In this document: one piece after another, positions 1 through 7,604 of the stretch | How positions within the stretch are numbered: the stretch's first letter is position 1 | Layout of the letters: the number at the start of each line of letters is the position of its first letter | NCBI GenBank assembly: GCA_043740415.1 | Contig: JAYUCJ010000138.1 | Coordinates: 1-26,440, forward strand | Direction of reading: 5' to 3' | DNA length: 26,440 nucleotides | From: Aalborgiella sp043740415 | GTDB lineage: Bacteria > Pseudomonadota > Gammaproteobacteria > Burkholderiales > Burkholderiaceae_C | Made by a program: the position numbers and the translations under genes | Notes under the pieces: model-generated | What the model saw: only the letters and a program-made list of their open reading frames with translations | Told to the model about the DNA's origin: nothing | Databases searched by the model: none

Positions 1-848
1 TCCCAAGGACTGTGTGGGTGAGCAAAGTACACCTTCATACCCGTTTGTCTTGCTAAATGCGCATGATCTGCCATCTCACGACCTTGGTCGTAGGTCAGCG
101 ACAAACGCATTTGCGCATCTACTCGTTTGAGCACACCTATAAAGCCATTGGCCGTGCACTCAGCTGTGGCTCGATCTAGCTTGACCAACAAGGCAAACAG
201 CGTCTTGCGCTCTACCAGTGTGCCAACCTGAGAGCCATTCTTCGCCCCTTTGATCAAATCTCCCTCCCAGTGCCCAGGAATCAGCCTATCCTCAACCGAT
301 AAAGGACGCTCTTCAATGCTGGCCATCCCAACCAGCAGTCCACGGCGATCTTTACCCGTTGTTCGTGGTCTGCGCCCTTTGTGCTTCTGGCGCAGCAAAG
401 CCAAGACCTCAGTGCGCAACTCGCCTTTGGGCATGGCGTACAGCGTGGTGTAAATGCTTTCGTGGCTGATGCGTTGGGGGGAATCCATGCGTGTAAGTGT
501 GCTGCTGATTTGTTCGGGTGACAAGTCCTGCGCTAAACCTGCACAGACTTGTTGCCACAGGGTAGTTCCCACAACTAAGCGGCGTTCTTTGCGGGGTTTA
601 CAGGCCAATAAGTTAGCGCGTCTTTGAGCCGTTTGACACCAGTAACCGTCAATGCCACGGGTGCGAAGGCGCACTGCTGGCACCTCACAGCTAGCGCCAC
701 GCCAGCCACAGCGCTTGAGTTCACGGCTGATGGTGGATGGTGCGCGCTGCAAGCTGCGAGCAATGGCTCGCAGCTTGCAGCCTAACTCCAATTTACATTG
801 AATCAGTGCTCGCTCTTCTACGCTAAGATGCTCGTAGTTCTTTCCCAT
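1..848 (-). CDS. IS30-family transposase, 3' end cut by window edge
   Basis: This is a DDE transposase that cuts and pastes its own insertion sequence. About 282 residues are visible. They begin at an ATG preceded by an AAGGAGTG ribosome site. Residues 1-48 form the IS30-type helix-turn-helix (EERALIQCKLELG, then STISRELKR). The catalytic core follows, with the first Asp in HWEGDLIKG (D197) and the second in LTYDQGREM (D254). The region YFAHPHSPW, which normally precedes the catalytic Glu and NENTNG motif, lies at the window edge, so the third acidic residue is not seen. No frameshift or stop is visible in the part present, so the copy may be active. The gene lies alone, with its upstream insertion-sequence end near 880-906. 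The family call is from motif order and is strong; the specific IS name is not known. Confidence 0.93.
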   Translation of the reverse strand, partial: MGKNYEHLSVEERALIQCKLELGCKLRAIARSLQRAPSTISRELKRCGWRGASCEVPAVRLRTRGIDGYWCQTAQRRANLLACKPRKERRLVVGTTLWQQVCAGLAQDLSPEQISSTLTRMDSPQRISHESIYTTLYAMPKGELRTEVLALLRQKHKGRRPRTTGKDRRGLLVGMASIEERPLSVEDRLIPGHWEGDLIKGAKNGSQVGTLVERKTLFALLVKLDRATAECTANGFIGVLKRVDAQMRLSLTYDQGREMADHAHLARQTGMKVYFAHPHSPW

Positions 849-877
849 ACAACACTCCTTGTTTGTTGAACAATGTT

Positions 878-906
878 AGTGTTGCACTTGGATTTTGAGC
901 GTGCCC
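878..906. mobile_element. Probable terminal inverted-repeat end of the IS30-type element
   Basis: The sequence TGTTGCACTTGGATTTTGAG, about 30 bases upstream of the transposase start, has the look of IS30-family termini, which commonly contain GTTGCACTT. The matching end lies outside the window, so the boundary and any target duplication cannot be confirmed. Confidence 0.5.
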
Positions 907-924
907 ATTAAAAATTCCGTATTT

Positions 925-980
925 TTAGACTTAGCCGGCGTGTTTATTGCCTAGATTGCTAGTAATTTTATAGCAATAAT
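925..980 (+). repeat. Dispersed short repeat, copy A
   Basis: This copy carries the core TAGCCGGCGTGTTTATTGCC (932-951), followed by a perfect hairpin with 7-bp arms, ATTGCTA (955-961) and TAGCAAT (971-977). It lies between the probable IS30 end and the DUF2867 gene, about 20 bases from the IS end. It is one of at least nine related copies in the window. Confidence 0.8.
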
Positions 981-985
981 TCAAC

Positions 986-1528
986 TTATGCAGTTGCAAC
1001 CCTAGGCCAGCCTAATTTTGCCGCACGACGCAGCGCGGCTTGGACGATGGCTCGATGAAAGGGCGCGATGAGGGTGAGGTAAGTTCTGCCCAGCAAATTG
1101 TGGCAATGCACCACGGTGGCGACGGTGAGCTGCGGGGTACTGCTGGCGGTAGCGGGGCGGATTTGCACGGAAATACGAAAATCGAGATGCGAGTCGTCTT
1201 CTCCCAGCAAGACTTCCTTGGCATTGGATTCGTAGATTTTGAAGATCGCAATGCGTTTTTCAGAGGCGTCTGCGCTGGGCGTGGTCAGTTGTTTGGCGGT
1301 TTTCAAGCCGAACACGGACACCAGCGTATCCCTCAACTGCAGCAATTTTGTCGCCCAAACCGGTTGGCTTTCAAAGATACACCGCGCCAGAACTTCTGGG
1401 TCGACCACCGCACCTGCAGGCAGACTGATGGCGTAGGCGTCTGCCAGCTGGGTGACGGCGTAAAAGCCGTTGGCGCGGGCATCCGGCGGAATTTCGATTG
1501 CTACGGGGTCGTTAAAGGTGTTTGGCAT
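986..1528 (-). CDS. DUF2867-family protein
   Basis: This is a 180-residue soluble protein with no signal peptide or membrane segment. The family shows in the C-terminal half: EVLLGEDDSHLDFRISV, then TVVHCHNLLGRTYLTLIAPF and HRAIVQAALRRA, which is the usual DUF2867 signature. The function is unknown; in other proteins the domain occurs alone or fused to NAD-binding sugar-epimerase-like proteins. Length is normal for the stand-alone form. The start ATG at 1528 has only a weak ribosome site. Its 3' end abuts repeat copy A, and the next gene is divergent. The family call is from pattern recognition and is fairly sure; no function is claimed. Confidence 0.8.
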   Translation of the reverse strand: MPNTFNDPVAIEIPPDARANGFYAVTQLADAYAISLPAGAVVDPEVLARCIFESQPVWATKLLQLRDTLVSVFGLKTAKQLTTPSADASEKRIAIFKIYESNAKEVLLGEDDSHLDFRISVQIRPATASSTPQLTVATVVHCHNLLGRTYLTLIAPFHRAIVQAALRRAAKLGWPRVATA

Positions 1529-1573
1529 GGGCAGATGGTACTACAGCCCTACCTTACCCCTCTTATAGGCATC

Positions 1574-1619
1574 GAGCCAGCGTATTTGCAGCCTAATAAG
1601 CTATTTATTTGATAGCTAT
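1574..1619 (+). repeat. Dispersed short repeat, copy I (degenerate core)
   Basis: The core has diverged (GAGCCAGCGTATTTGCAGCC), but the 3' hairpin is intact: AGCTAT (1599-1604) pairs with ATAGCT (1612-1617) around a TTATTTG loop. It lies in the gap between the divergent DUF2867 and Cache genes. Confidence 0.6.
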
Positions 1620-1766
1620 ATGCATTGATATCTGGCCGCAATTACACTTTTTTCGTTGAGTTGGCGGGAAAACAATTTAACGCCAATCTCACTGAAAGTT
1701 ACACCGACTTTTATCGTTTAACCCCAACATCCGGTCTACATTAACCCCTTTCAACAAGGAGTAGTC

Positions 1767-2210
1767 ATGTTTCGTAAATCTATCTTGAGCACCCTGTCTG
1801 TCATGGTCATGGCCAGCAGCGCCTATGCTGCCGGCGAGTTTGGCACGGCTACCGAAGCCAAGGCAATGCTGGAAAAAGCCGTCACCGCCGTCAAGGCCAG
1901 CAAGACCGATGCGCTCGGCAAATTCACCAACGGCGAAGGCGGCTTCAAGGATCGTGATCTGTATCCGTTTTGTGGCGGCACTGATGGCAACTTCACCGCC
2001 CACCCCAGCCTGGTCGGCAAGAGCATGAAAGACCTCAAGGACAAAGCAGGAACGGCGATGGGCGCGGAGATGTACAAGGTTGCTACCGAGGGTAGTCTGA
2101 GTGAAGTGAGCTACATGTGGCCACGTCAGGGTACAACGGATCCTGTGCAAAAGATCAGCTACGTCACCAAGATCGGTGATCAGGTTTGTGCTGTCGGTTA
2201 TTACAAATAA
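1767..2210 (+). CDS. Secreted single-Cache-domain protein
   Basis: This is a 147-residue periplasmic protein. Residues 1-21 are a classical Sec signal peptide (MFRKS basic start, hydrophobic core, SSAYA cleavage site). The rest resembles a single Cache domain (sCache_2 type): an N-terminal helix (ATEAKAMLEKAVTAVKA), the DRDLYPFCGG strand region, VGKSMKDLKDKAG and the closing SYVTKIGDQVCAVGYY strand. Stand-alone Cache proteins bind small ligands, often organic acids, and may feed a receptor kinase or chemoreceptor, but no partner is encoded next to it. Two cysteines (in PFCGG and QVCAV) could form a disulfide. A good AAGGAG site precedes the ATG. A strong bidirectional terminator follows. The ligand is unknown. 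Confidence 0.8.
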   Translation: MFRKSILSTLSVMVMASSAYAAGEFGTATEAKAMLEKAVTAVKASKTDALGKFTNGEGGFKDRDLYPFCGGTDGNFTAHPSLVGKSMKDLKDKAGTAMGAEMYKVATEGSLSEVSYMWPRQGTTDPVQKISYVTKIGDQVCAVGYYK

Positions 2211-2231
2211 GCGTACAAACACACCAATAAG

Positions 2232-2270
2232 TAAGCCTGCAATTTATCCGCGCGGTGACTTGCAGGCTTA
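2232..2270. terminator. Bidirectional terminator between the Cache gene and mnmE
   Basis: A perfect 11-bp inverted repeat, TAAGCCTGCAA (2232-2242) and TTGCAGGCTTA (2260-2270), lies between the convergent stop codons. The right arm continues into TTTG. The 17-base loop is long for a classical terminator, but the position fits one serving both strands. Confidence 0.65.
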
Positions 2271-2279
2271 TTTGTCGAT

Positions 2280-3731
2280 CTATTTCCCAATACAAAACTT
2301 CGAGAAAATCACGCCCAGCAAATCATCGGAAGTGAACTCACCGGTAATCGCTGAGAGGTCGTTTTGTGCCAAACGCAGCTCTTCGGCGAGCAAATCCAGC
2401 GCTTGCGATTTGGCTTTTAGCTGGCTGTCGGCCAAATCTAAGTGAGCGCTCACTTGCCGCAAGGCCTGCACGTGGCGTTCGCGGGCGATGTAGACGCCCT
2501 CGGCGGCGGGCTGCCAGCCGGCGACTTGCAGCAGGGTACGGCGCAGGGTTTCTAGGCCTTGGCCGTTTTTGGCGGAAACGTGAATATTCACATTTTCAAC
2601 CGTATTTGGCATGCCAGCGTTTGGCGCAGACTGAATTAGGGGCACCGCATCTACCTTGTTCCACACCTGGATCACCGGCACCCGTTTGGGCAACAAGTTG
2701 ACGAGCTGCGTGGCGATGGCGGCGTCGGCGGCTTGGTAGTTGGCGGACTCGGCGGCATCGTTCCAACGCACCAAGTCGTGTAAAAACAGCACGGCGTCGG
2801 CGTTTTCAATCTCGGCCCAAGCGCGTTCGATGCCGATTTTTTCGACTTCATCTTCGCTATGGCGCAAGCCGGCGGTGTCGATGATGTGCAGCGGCACGCC
2901 GTCGATCTGGATGGTTTGCTGCACTTTGTCGCGCGTCGTGCCGGCGATGGGGGTGACGATGGCGAGTTCGGCACCCGCCAAGGCGTTGAGCAGGGACGAC
3001 TTGCCGGCGTTGGGCTGGCCGGCGATGACGACTTTGATGCCTTCGCGCAACAATGCGCCTTGACCGGCGCGCTGCATCACCCGCGCCAGCGTGGCTTGCA
3101 AACGGGTCAATTGGCCAGCGGCATCGGCTTTTTGCAGGAAGTCGATCTCTTCTTCAGGGAAGTCCAGCGTGGCTTCGACCAGCATCCGCAAATGAATCAA
3201 TGCGTCGCGCAGACTGTGGATTTCTTTGGAAAACTCGCCCGACAGGCTGCGGGTGGCGCCGCGCGCAGCGGCTTCGGTGCTGGCATCGATCAAATCGGCC
3301 ACGGCCTCGGCTTGGGCCAAGTCCATTTTGTCGTTCAAAAATGCCCGCTGGGTGAATTCGCCGGGTTGGGCGACGCGCAAGCCTTCAAGACGGGGTTGTT
3401 GGGTTGATGTGTCGATTTCAGCACCGGCTGCTAGGCAACGCGCCAGCAAAAGCTGCATCACGACGGGGCCGCCATGGGCTTGGAGTTCTAAAACATCTTC
3501 GCCGGTGAACGAATGCGGCGCAGGGAAATACAGCGCCAAGCCGTGATCAATCGCCTCACCTACCGCGTCAACAAAGGGCAGGTAAGTCGCCTCGCGTGGC
3601 TTCAGGTCACGGCCGCACAGGGCGCGGACCAGCGGCGCAATCGCCTTGCCAGACACCCGCACGATGCCGACCGCGCCGCGCCCGGATGGCGTGGCGATGG
3701 CGACGATGGGGGCGTTTGAGAGTGCGTGCAT
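2280..3731 (-). CDS. mnmE: tRNA uridine-5-carboxymethylaminomethyl modification GTPase MnmE
   Basis: MnmE works with MnmG to place the carboxymethylaminomethyl (or aminomethyl) group on the wobble uridine of certain tRNAs, using GTP hydrolysis and 5,10-methylene-tetrahydrofolate. The 483-residue protein shows all parts. The N-terminal folate-binding domain starts with PIVAIATPSGRGAVGIVRVSG. The inserted G domain has the P-loop GQPNAGKSS (238-246), GTTRD (264-268), DTAG (285-288) and NKVD (358-361). The helical C-terminus ends in FCIGK, which carries the essential Cys. It is slightly longer than the E. coli protein (about 454) because of loops, for example near 365-380. It lies downstream of yidC but is separated from it by a strong terminator, so it probably has its own promoter. 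The identification is secure. Confidence 0.98.
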   Translation of the reverse strand: MHALSNAPIVAIATPSGRGAVGIVRVSGKAIAPLVRALCGRDLKPREATYLPFVDAVGEAIDHGLALYFPAPHSFTGEDVLELQAHGGPVVMQLLLARCLAAGAEIDTSTQQPRLEGLRVAQPGEFTQRAFLNDKMDLAQAEAVADLIDASTEAAARGATRSLSGEFSKEIHSLRDALIHLRMLVEATLDFPEEEIDFLQKADAAGQLTRLQATLARVMQRAGQGALLREGIKVVIAGQPNAGKSSLLNALAGAELAIVTPIAGTTRDKVQQTIQIDGVPLHIIDTAGLRHSEDEVEKIGIERAWAEIENADAVLFLHDLVRWNDAAESANYQAADAAIATQLVNLLPKRVPVIQVWNKVDAVPLIQSAPNAGMPNTVENVNIHVSAKNGQGLETLRRTLLQVAGWQPAAEGVYIARERHVQALRQVSAHLDLADSQLKAKSQALDLLAEELRLAQNDLSAITGEFTSDDLLGVIFSKFCIGK

Positions 3732-3764
3732 GTGGTTCGATTGTGCAATAAAAGTAGGGCGTAA

Positions 3765-3790
3765 AAAAGGGTCGCTAAAGCGACCCTTTT
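3765..3790 (-). terminator. Rho-independent terminator of the rpmH-rnpA-yidD-yidC operon
   Basis: A perfect 11-bp stem, AAAAGGGTCGC (3765-3775) with GCGACCCTTTT (3780-3790), closes a 4-base loop. Read on the minus strand it is followed by a run of T, just 20 bases after the yidC stop. It separates yidC from mnmE. Confidence 0.9.
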
Positions 3791-3809
3791 AGTCTGGGTT
3801 TAAATTTAC

Positions 3810-5597
3810 TTACTTGAATTTCGGCAAATTAAACTGCGGCGGCACGCCCATACGGGTGTTGATGAGCCACTGCTGGGCGATGGACAAGACGTTGTTGGTG
3901 ATCCAGTACAACACCAAGCCCGCTGGGAAGAAGAAGAACATGACGGAGAAAGCCAGCGGCATGTACCACATCATTTTGGCTTGCAATGGGTCTGGTGGCG
4001 TTGGGTTCAACGCGGTCTGCAAGAGCGTGGTCAAGGTCATGACCAGGGGCAAGATGTAGAACGGATCGGGTGCAGACAAATCGTGAATCCACAGCGCCCA
4101 CGGGGCATTGCGCATTTCGACCGAGCTCAACAGCACCCAGTACAAGGCGATGAACACCGGAATTTGCACCATGATGGGGAAGCAGCCGCCCATGGGGTTG
4201 ATTTTTTCTTCGCGGTAGATTTTCATCATCTCTTGCTGCATTTCTTGCGGCTTCTCTTTCAAGCGCTCGCGCATGGTGGCGATGCGCGGCGCGACCGACT
4301 TCATCTTGGCCATGCTGGCGTAGGCTTTGGCGTTGAGCCAGTAAAACGCGATTTTCAGCAAGAGAACCAGCGCAATGATCGCCCAGCCCCAGTTGCCGAT
4401 GTAGCTGTGCAGCTTTTCCAAGAGCCAGTACAACGGTTTGGCCAAAATGGTCAACACGCCGTAGTCTTTCACCAATTCCAAGCCTGGGGTGATGGTTTCG
4501 AGTGAGTTTTCAACCTGCGGTCCGGCAAAAAAGCGCGATTCCACGGTTTTTGTGGTGCCTGGGGCGACCGCATCCAGCGCGGTGATCATGCCCACGGCGT
4601 ACAGGTTGGTGTCGACTTTGCGGGTGAACAGCTCGCGCTTGATGCCATCCGGCAAGATCCACGCGCTGGCAAAGTAGTGTTGCACCATGGCGATAAAGCC
4701 GTTGGTCGCTTGTTTTTCAACATCCACTTTGTTTTTCTCGATCTCGCTGAATTCAACTTTTTGGTATTTTTTGGCTTCGGTATAGACCGCAGGGCCGGTG
4801 AAGGTGGAGTAGAACGACGACTCGCCCGCCAGCTTGTTGCCATCACGCACCAGTTGCATGTACAGCTGTGGCGACACGGCGGCAGCGCCGGTGTTGACGA
4901 TGTCGTGTTTCACCGCCACGTCGTACGCGCCACGCTTCAAGGTGTAGGTTTTGACGAGTTTGACGCCACTGGATTCTGGCGATTCAAATTTCACGACCAA
5001 CTCGTTCGCCCCCGCTTCTAGTTTGCGCGGACCAGGGACAACGGTCATGATGGTTTTGTGGGTGGGCAGGTTGGTCGCGCCAACCAAACCGGTTTGCGCC
5101 ACATACACGCGCTCTTTGCTGTCGTCCAGCAGCACCACGCCTTTGGCGGTGCCGGCTTTGACAGCCGCTTTGTCTTCCAAATCCACATGCTTCACAAACT
5201 CGGAATGCACGATCGAGCCGCCTTCGGTGTCAAACGTCAGCTTGAACACGTCGGTTTGCACCTCAAAGCGCTCTTTCGCTGCTGCAGGTGCTGCAGAAGT
5301 GGCTGCTACAGTTCCTATTTGAGCTGTAGCCGGCGTATTTACTGCCTGAGGTGCTATGTTATTTGTAGTGGCAGGGATGCTTGTATTGGCAGCACCGGCA
5401 GCCACTTGGGCTGTAGGAACACCATTGGCTGCCACATTTGTAGCAGCGCCTGCTGCTGCAGTAGCGGTGGCGACGGCAGGTTTTGAGCTGAGCCCAAAAG
5501 TGGCTTTGTGGCCCATGCTGACTTGGTAGTTGTCCCACAGCATGACCATGGAAAAGCCAAAAATCACCCACAAAATGGTGCGGCGGATATCGTTCAT
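3810..5597 (-). CDS. yidC: Membrane protein insertase YidC
   Basis: YidC inserts and folds inner-membrane proteins, alone or with SecYEG. The 595-residue protein has the Gram-negative layout: an N-terminal membrane segment (residues about 7-22, ILWVIFGFSMVMLW), a long Ala/Thr-rich linker (about 38-107), the periplasmic beta-sandwich domain (RFEVQTDVFKLTFDTEGG onward), and the conserved five-helix core from YWLLEKLHSYIGNWGWAII. The core includes NPMGGCFPIMVQIPVFIALY and ends at FPAGLVLYWITNNVLSIAQQ. Its ATG overlaps the yidD stop by four bases, so the two are translationally coupled. The oddity is that residues 76-95 of the linker are encoded by a copy of the window's dispersed repeat (5315-5371), kept in frame. 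The core domain is unaffected. The identification is secure. Confidence 0.98.
   Translation of the reverse strand: MNDIRRTILWVIFGFSMVMLWDNYQVSMGHKATFGLSSKPAVATATAAAGAATNVAANGVPTAQVAAGAANTSIPATTNNIAPQAVNTPATAQIGTVAATSAAPAAAKERFEVQTDVFKLTFDTEGGSIVHSEFVKHVDLEDKAAVKAGTAKGVVLLDDSKERVYVAQTGLVGATNLPTHKTIMTVVPGPRKLEAGANELVVKFESPESSGVKLVKTYTLKRGAYDVAVKHDIVNTGAAAVSPQLYMQLVRDGNKLAGESSFYSTFTGPAVYTEAKKYQKVEFSEIEKNKVDVEKQATNGFIAMVQHYFASAWILPDGIKRELFTRKVDTNLYAVGMITALDAVAPGTTKTVESRFFAGPQVENSLETITPGLELVKDYGVLTILAKPLYWLLEKLHSYIGNWGWAIIALVLLLKIAFYWLNAKAYASMAKMKSVAPRIATMRERLKEKPQEMQQEMMKIYREEKINPMGGCFPIMVQIPVFIALYWVLLSSVEMRNAPWALWIHDLSAPDPFYILPLVMTLTTLLQTALNPTPPDPLQAKMMWYMPLAFSVMFFFFPAGLVLYWITNNVLSIAQQWLINTRMGVPPQFNLPKFK
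5315..5371 (+). repeat. Dispersed short repeat, copy D, inside yidC
   Basis: The core TAGCCGGCGTATTTACTGCC (5327-5346) followed by GAGGTGCTATGTTATTTGTAG matches the intergenic copies. It lies antisense to yidC and is read through in frame as residues 76-95 (ATTNNIAPQAVNTPATAQIG) of the periplasmic linker. The terminal hairpin (GCTAT...GTAGT) is imperfect here. Confidence 0.8.
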
Positions 5598-5884
5598 GAA
5601 TGTGTCTTTACGTTGGTAAATTTAGAAAACAGAGAAAAATGGGTCGGTACACGGTCTGCACCACCTTCGCACCACGGGTGGCAGCGACCCAAGCGCTTCA
5701 GGGTGAGGTAGCTGCCTTTGGCAGCGCCGTGGGTTTCTAAGGCTTGGATTGAATAGATCGAACACGTAGGCTCAAACCGGCAGGCCGAACCCAGCCATGG
5801 GCTGAGGAACAAACGGTAGGCTTTGACCACGCCCACCAAAAATTGCTGCGGTAGTTGCTGCATCGAGCTCATGCTGTACTTCAC
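5594..5884 (-). CDS. yidD: Membrane protein insertion efficiency factor YidD
   Basis: YidD is a small membrane-associated protein that assists YidC-dependent insertion. The 96-residue product has the family signature: VKAYRLFLSPWLGSACRFEP, then TCSIYSIQALETHG and LKRLGRCHPWCEGGADRVP, including the conserved cysteines of CRFEPTCS and RCHPW. An amphipathic N-terminal helix precedes it. The start overlaps the rnpA stop by four bases, and the stop overlaps the yidC start by four bases, a coupled arrangement typical of this operon. An internal ATG a few codons downstream (MSSMQQL) is an alternative start. Confidence 0.96.
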   Translation of the reverse strand: MKYSMSSMQQLPQQFLVGVVKAYRLFLSPWLGSACRFEPTCSIYSIQALETHGAAKGSYLTLKRLGRCHPWCEGGADRVPTHFSLFSKFTNVKTHS

Positions 5885-6291
5885 GATTTTGCACCTGAAA
5901 AAAGATGCTGCAACTCAGCCCGAACGGCGATTTTGAGCTTGTCGGACGTGGCGCTGATGAATTCAGCACGGTCAAACCCCGCACGCAGGCGCACCACATG
6001 GGCGGCGGGTGGCAAATGACAGCTTGAATCGGTGCTCACAGCGTAGATTTGGCGTTTGATGGTGTTGCGCGTGACGGCGCGTTTAGCCCACCGTTTCGGC
6101 ACAACCACACCTAACCAGGTGTCTTGCACGGCGAAAAGAGGTTTGCTAAGGGTCTGGCTAGCATCTGCCGAAGCCGCTGGCGCAGTTTTTGGTTGCAGCG
6201 CCACACGGTGCAAGGCAAAGTGCGGGGTGCGGGAGACGGTTTGGCCGTTCATCACAGCTGCAAACTGCGCTTTGGTCACTATTCGCTGCAA
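5881..6291 (-). CDS. rnpA: Ribonuclease P protein component
   Basis: RnpA is the basic protein subunit that helps the RNase P RNA bind and process pre-tRNA 5' ends. The reading frame is open from 6351, but the first residues of that form do not resemble the family. Burkholderiales RnpA usually begins MQRLKTRAQF, and here the frame reads LQRIVTKAQF with a TTG codon at 6291, so a TTG start there (136 residues) is preferred. The family core is clear: PHFALHRV, GVVVPKRWAKRAVTRNTIKR (the RNA-binding RNR-like helix, here RNTIKR), and RLRAGFDRAEF. It overlaps yidD by four bases and follows rpmH. No ATG is available near the start, and no strong ribosome site is seen; coupling to rpmH is likely. Confidence 0.92.
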   Translation of the reverse strand: MQRIVTKAQFAAVMNGQTVSRTPHFALHRVALQPKTAPAASADASQTLSKPLFAVQDTWLGVVVPKRWAKRAVTRNTIKRQIYAVSTDSSCHLPPAAHVVRLRAGFDRAEFISATSDKLKIAVRAELQHLFSGAKS

Positions 6292-6364
6292 AATTATGCT
6301 GCAAGATGGCGCGACAAAATAGGCTGCTGAAGTTGATTCAATTGCAGCCAAATTTGACTAAAAA

Positions 6365-6499
6365 TTAGACAGCCAAACGTTTGCGGCCTTTGGCGCGGCG
6401 TGCGTTGATCACGGCACGGCCACCAGGCGTTTTCATGCGTGTCAAAAAGCCGTGGGTACGGGCGCGGCGAACTTTAGAGGGTTGGTAAGTGCGTTTCAT
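6365..6499 (-). CDS. rpmH: 50S ribosomal protein L34
   Basis: L34 is a small basic protein of the large ribosomal subunit. The 44-residue translation starts MKRTYQPSKVRRARTHGF and ends ARRAKGRKRLAV, the complete canonical sequence. It is the first gene of the rpmH-rnpA-yidD-yidC operon. The usual neighbour on the upstream side in many proteobacteria, dnaA, is absent; a DMT permease gene lies there instead, divergently oriented. Confidence 0.98.
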   Translation of the reverse strand: MKRTYQPSKVRRARTHGFLTRMKTPGGRAVINARRAKGRKRLAV

Positions 6500-6548
6500 G
6501 ATTCATCCTAGGTACTTTTTGAAGCGTGTTGCCTCAAGTTAGCCCATG

Positions 6549-6554
6549 ATTATC
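6549..6554 (-). promoter_or_regulatory. Extended -10 promoter for the rpmH operon
   Basis: On the minus strand the sequence TGCGATAAT is an extended -10 (TG, one base, then GATAAT). It lies about 50 bases upstream of the rpmH ATG and would give a leader of roughly 43 bases. No good -35 hexamer is seen, which is common for extended -10 promoters. Confidence 0.5.
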
Positions 6555-6656
6555 GCAGATTCTTGAGGCGTGACCCCCAGTTAGCGCAAAAACCAACGGT
6601 AATAGGCTAAGCTAGGCGGCAGAATTATCCCTATCTTTCCAGCGAAACCCTCCATT

Positions 6657-7574
6657 TTGAACCCCTCGCCATCACCAAACGCCTCTTTTCTGATTCGCGC
6701 CATGCCTGCGGTTTTTGTGCTGATTTGGAGCACCGGCTTCATTGTCGCCAAGTTTGGCCTGCCCTTTGCACCGCCCTTGACGTTTTTAGCGATTCGCTAC
6801 TTTTTGTCAATCGTGTGCTTTTTGCTATGGATTTGGCTGGCGCGCGCCGTTTGGCCTAGCGATAAAAAGCAGTGGTTGCACCTTGCTGTCGCGGGTGTGC
6901 TGGTGCACGGGGGCTACCTGGGTGGCGTCTGGGTGGCGGTCAAAGGTGGCATGGGCTCGGGTTTGGCAGCACTGATTGTGGGGTTTCAGCCGATTTTGAC
7001 GGCACTTTGGCTCGCTAGCCAAGGATCAGCAAATTCCCAAAACCCAACGCAAACCGTCGTTTCAAAACGCCAATGGATGGGACTGCTGCTGGGTTTGGCG
7101 GGTTTGTTGCTCGTGGTGGCGCGCAAGTTCGGCGCCACCAACGAAGTCACACTGTTGACCTTTGCCGCCACCGTGTTCGCCTTGTTCAGCATCACCGTCG
7201 GGACCTTGTACCAAAAACAGCACGTCACCGCGACCGATGTGCGCACCGCCAACGTGATCCAGCTCGGTGCTGCGCTGGTGGTGACCCTGCCTTTTGCTAT
7301 GCTGGAAGCGGAAGCGATAACTTGGAATCCATCGTTCCTCGGGGCGATGGCTTGGGCGGTGCTGGCTTTGACCTTGGGCGGTAGTTCGCTGATGTTCATG
7401 CTGATTCAACGCGGCGCAGCCACCACGGTGACCAGTTTGATGTATTTGGTGCCGCCAACGACGGCGCTGATGGCGTGGGTGCTGTTTGATGAAGCGATCA
7501 CCGCCGTCACCATCTTGGGCATTGTGCTGACGGCGATCGGGGTGAGCTTGGTCGTGCGGCCGGCTAAGGCCTAA
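6657..7574 (+). CDS. DMT-superfamily (EamA) permease
   Basis: This is a ten-helix inner-membrane transporter of the drug/metabolite family, built of two EamA repeats of about 140 residues. Helix 1 carries VFVLIWSTGFIVAKFGL, typical of the family. The second repeat starts near RQWMGLLLGLAGLLLVVARK and ends VTILGIVLTAIGVSLVV. Length (305) is normal. The substrate cannot be read from the sequence; relatives export amino acids, metabolites or drugs. The given start is a TTG; an ATG at 6702 (MPAVFVLIWSTG) would remove only a short polar lead and is possible. It is first in a tight same-strand set with a haloacetate dehalogenase and a tartrate dehydrogenase, which suggests shared expression. Confidence 0.9.
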   Translation: MNPSPSPNASFLIRAMPAVFVLIWSTGFIVAKFGLPFAPPLTFLAIRYFLSIVCFLLWIWLARAVWPSDKKQWLHLAVAGVLVHGGYLGGVWVAVKGGMGSGLAALIVGFQPILTALWLASQGSANSQNPTQTVVSKRQWMGLLLGLAGLLLVVARKFGATNEVTLLTFAATVFALFSITVGTLYQKQHVTATDVRTANVIQLGAALVVTLPFAMLEAEAITWNPSFLGAMAWAVLALTLGGSSLMFMLIQRGAATTVTSLMYLVPPTTALMAWVLFDEAITAVTILGIVLTAIGVSLVVRPAKA

Positions 7575-7604
7575 AATTTAATCATTTCAACCATGAGGGA
7601 CATC

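Noticed and set aside
1040..1612. 190-residue plus-strand open frame opposite DUF2867
   Set aside because: It is the antisense shadow of a clear protein family member and has no family features of its own.
2588..2640. AACCGTATTTGGCATGCC inside mnmE as a tenth repeat copy
   Set aside because: Only the short CGTATTT part matches the core, and there is no hairpin tail; the shared TATTTGGCATG near lnt copy F may be chance.
6499..6656. Replication origin beside rpmH
   Set aside because: Only one weak DnaA-box-like sequence (TTATCCCTA) is visible, with no AT-rich repeats and no dnaA gene.
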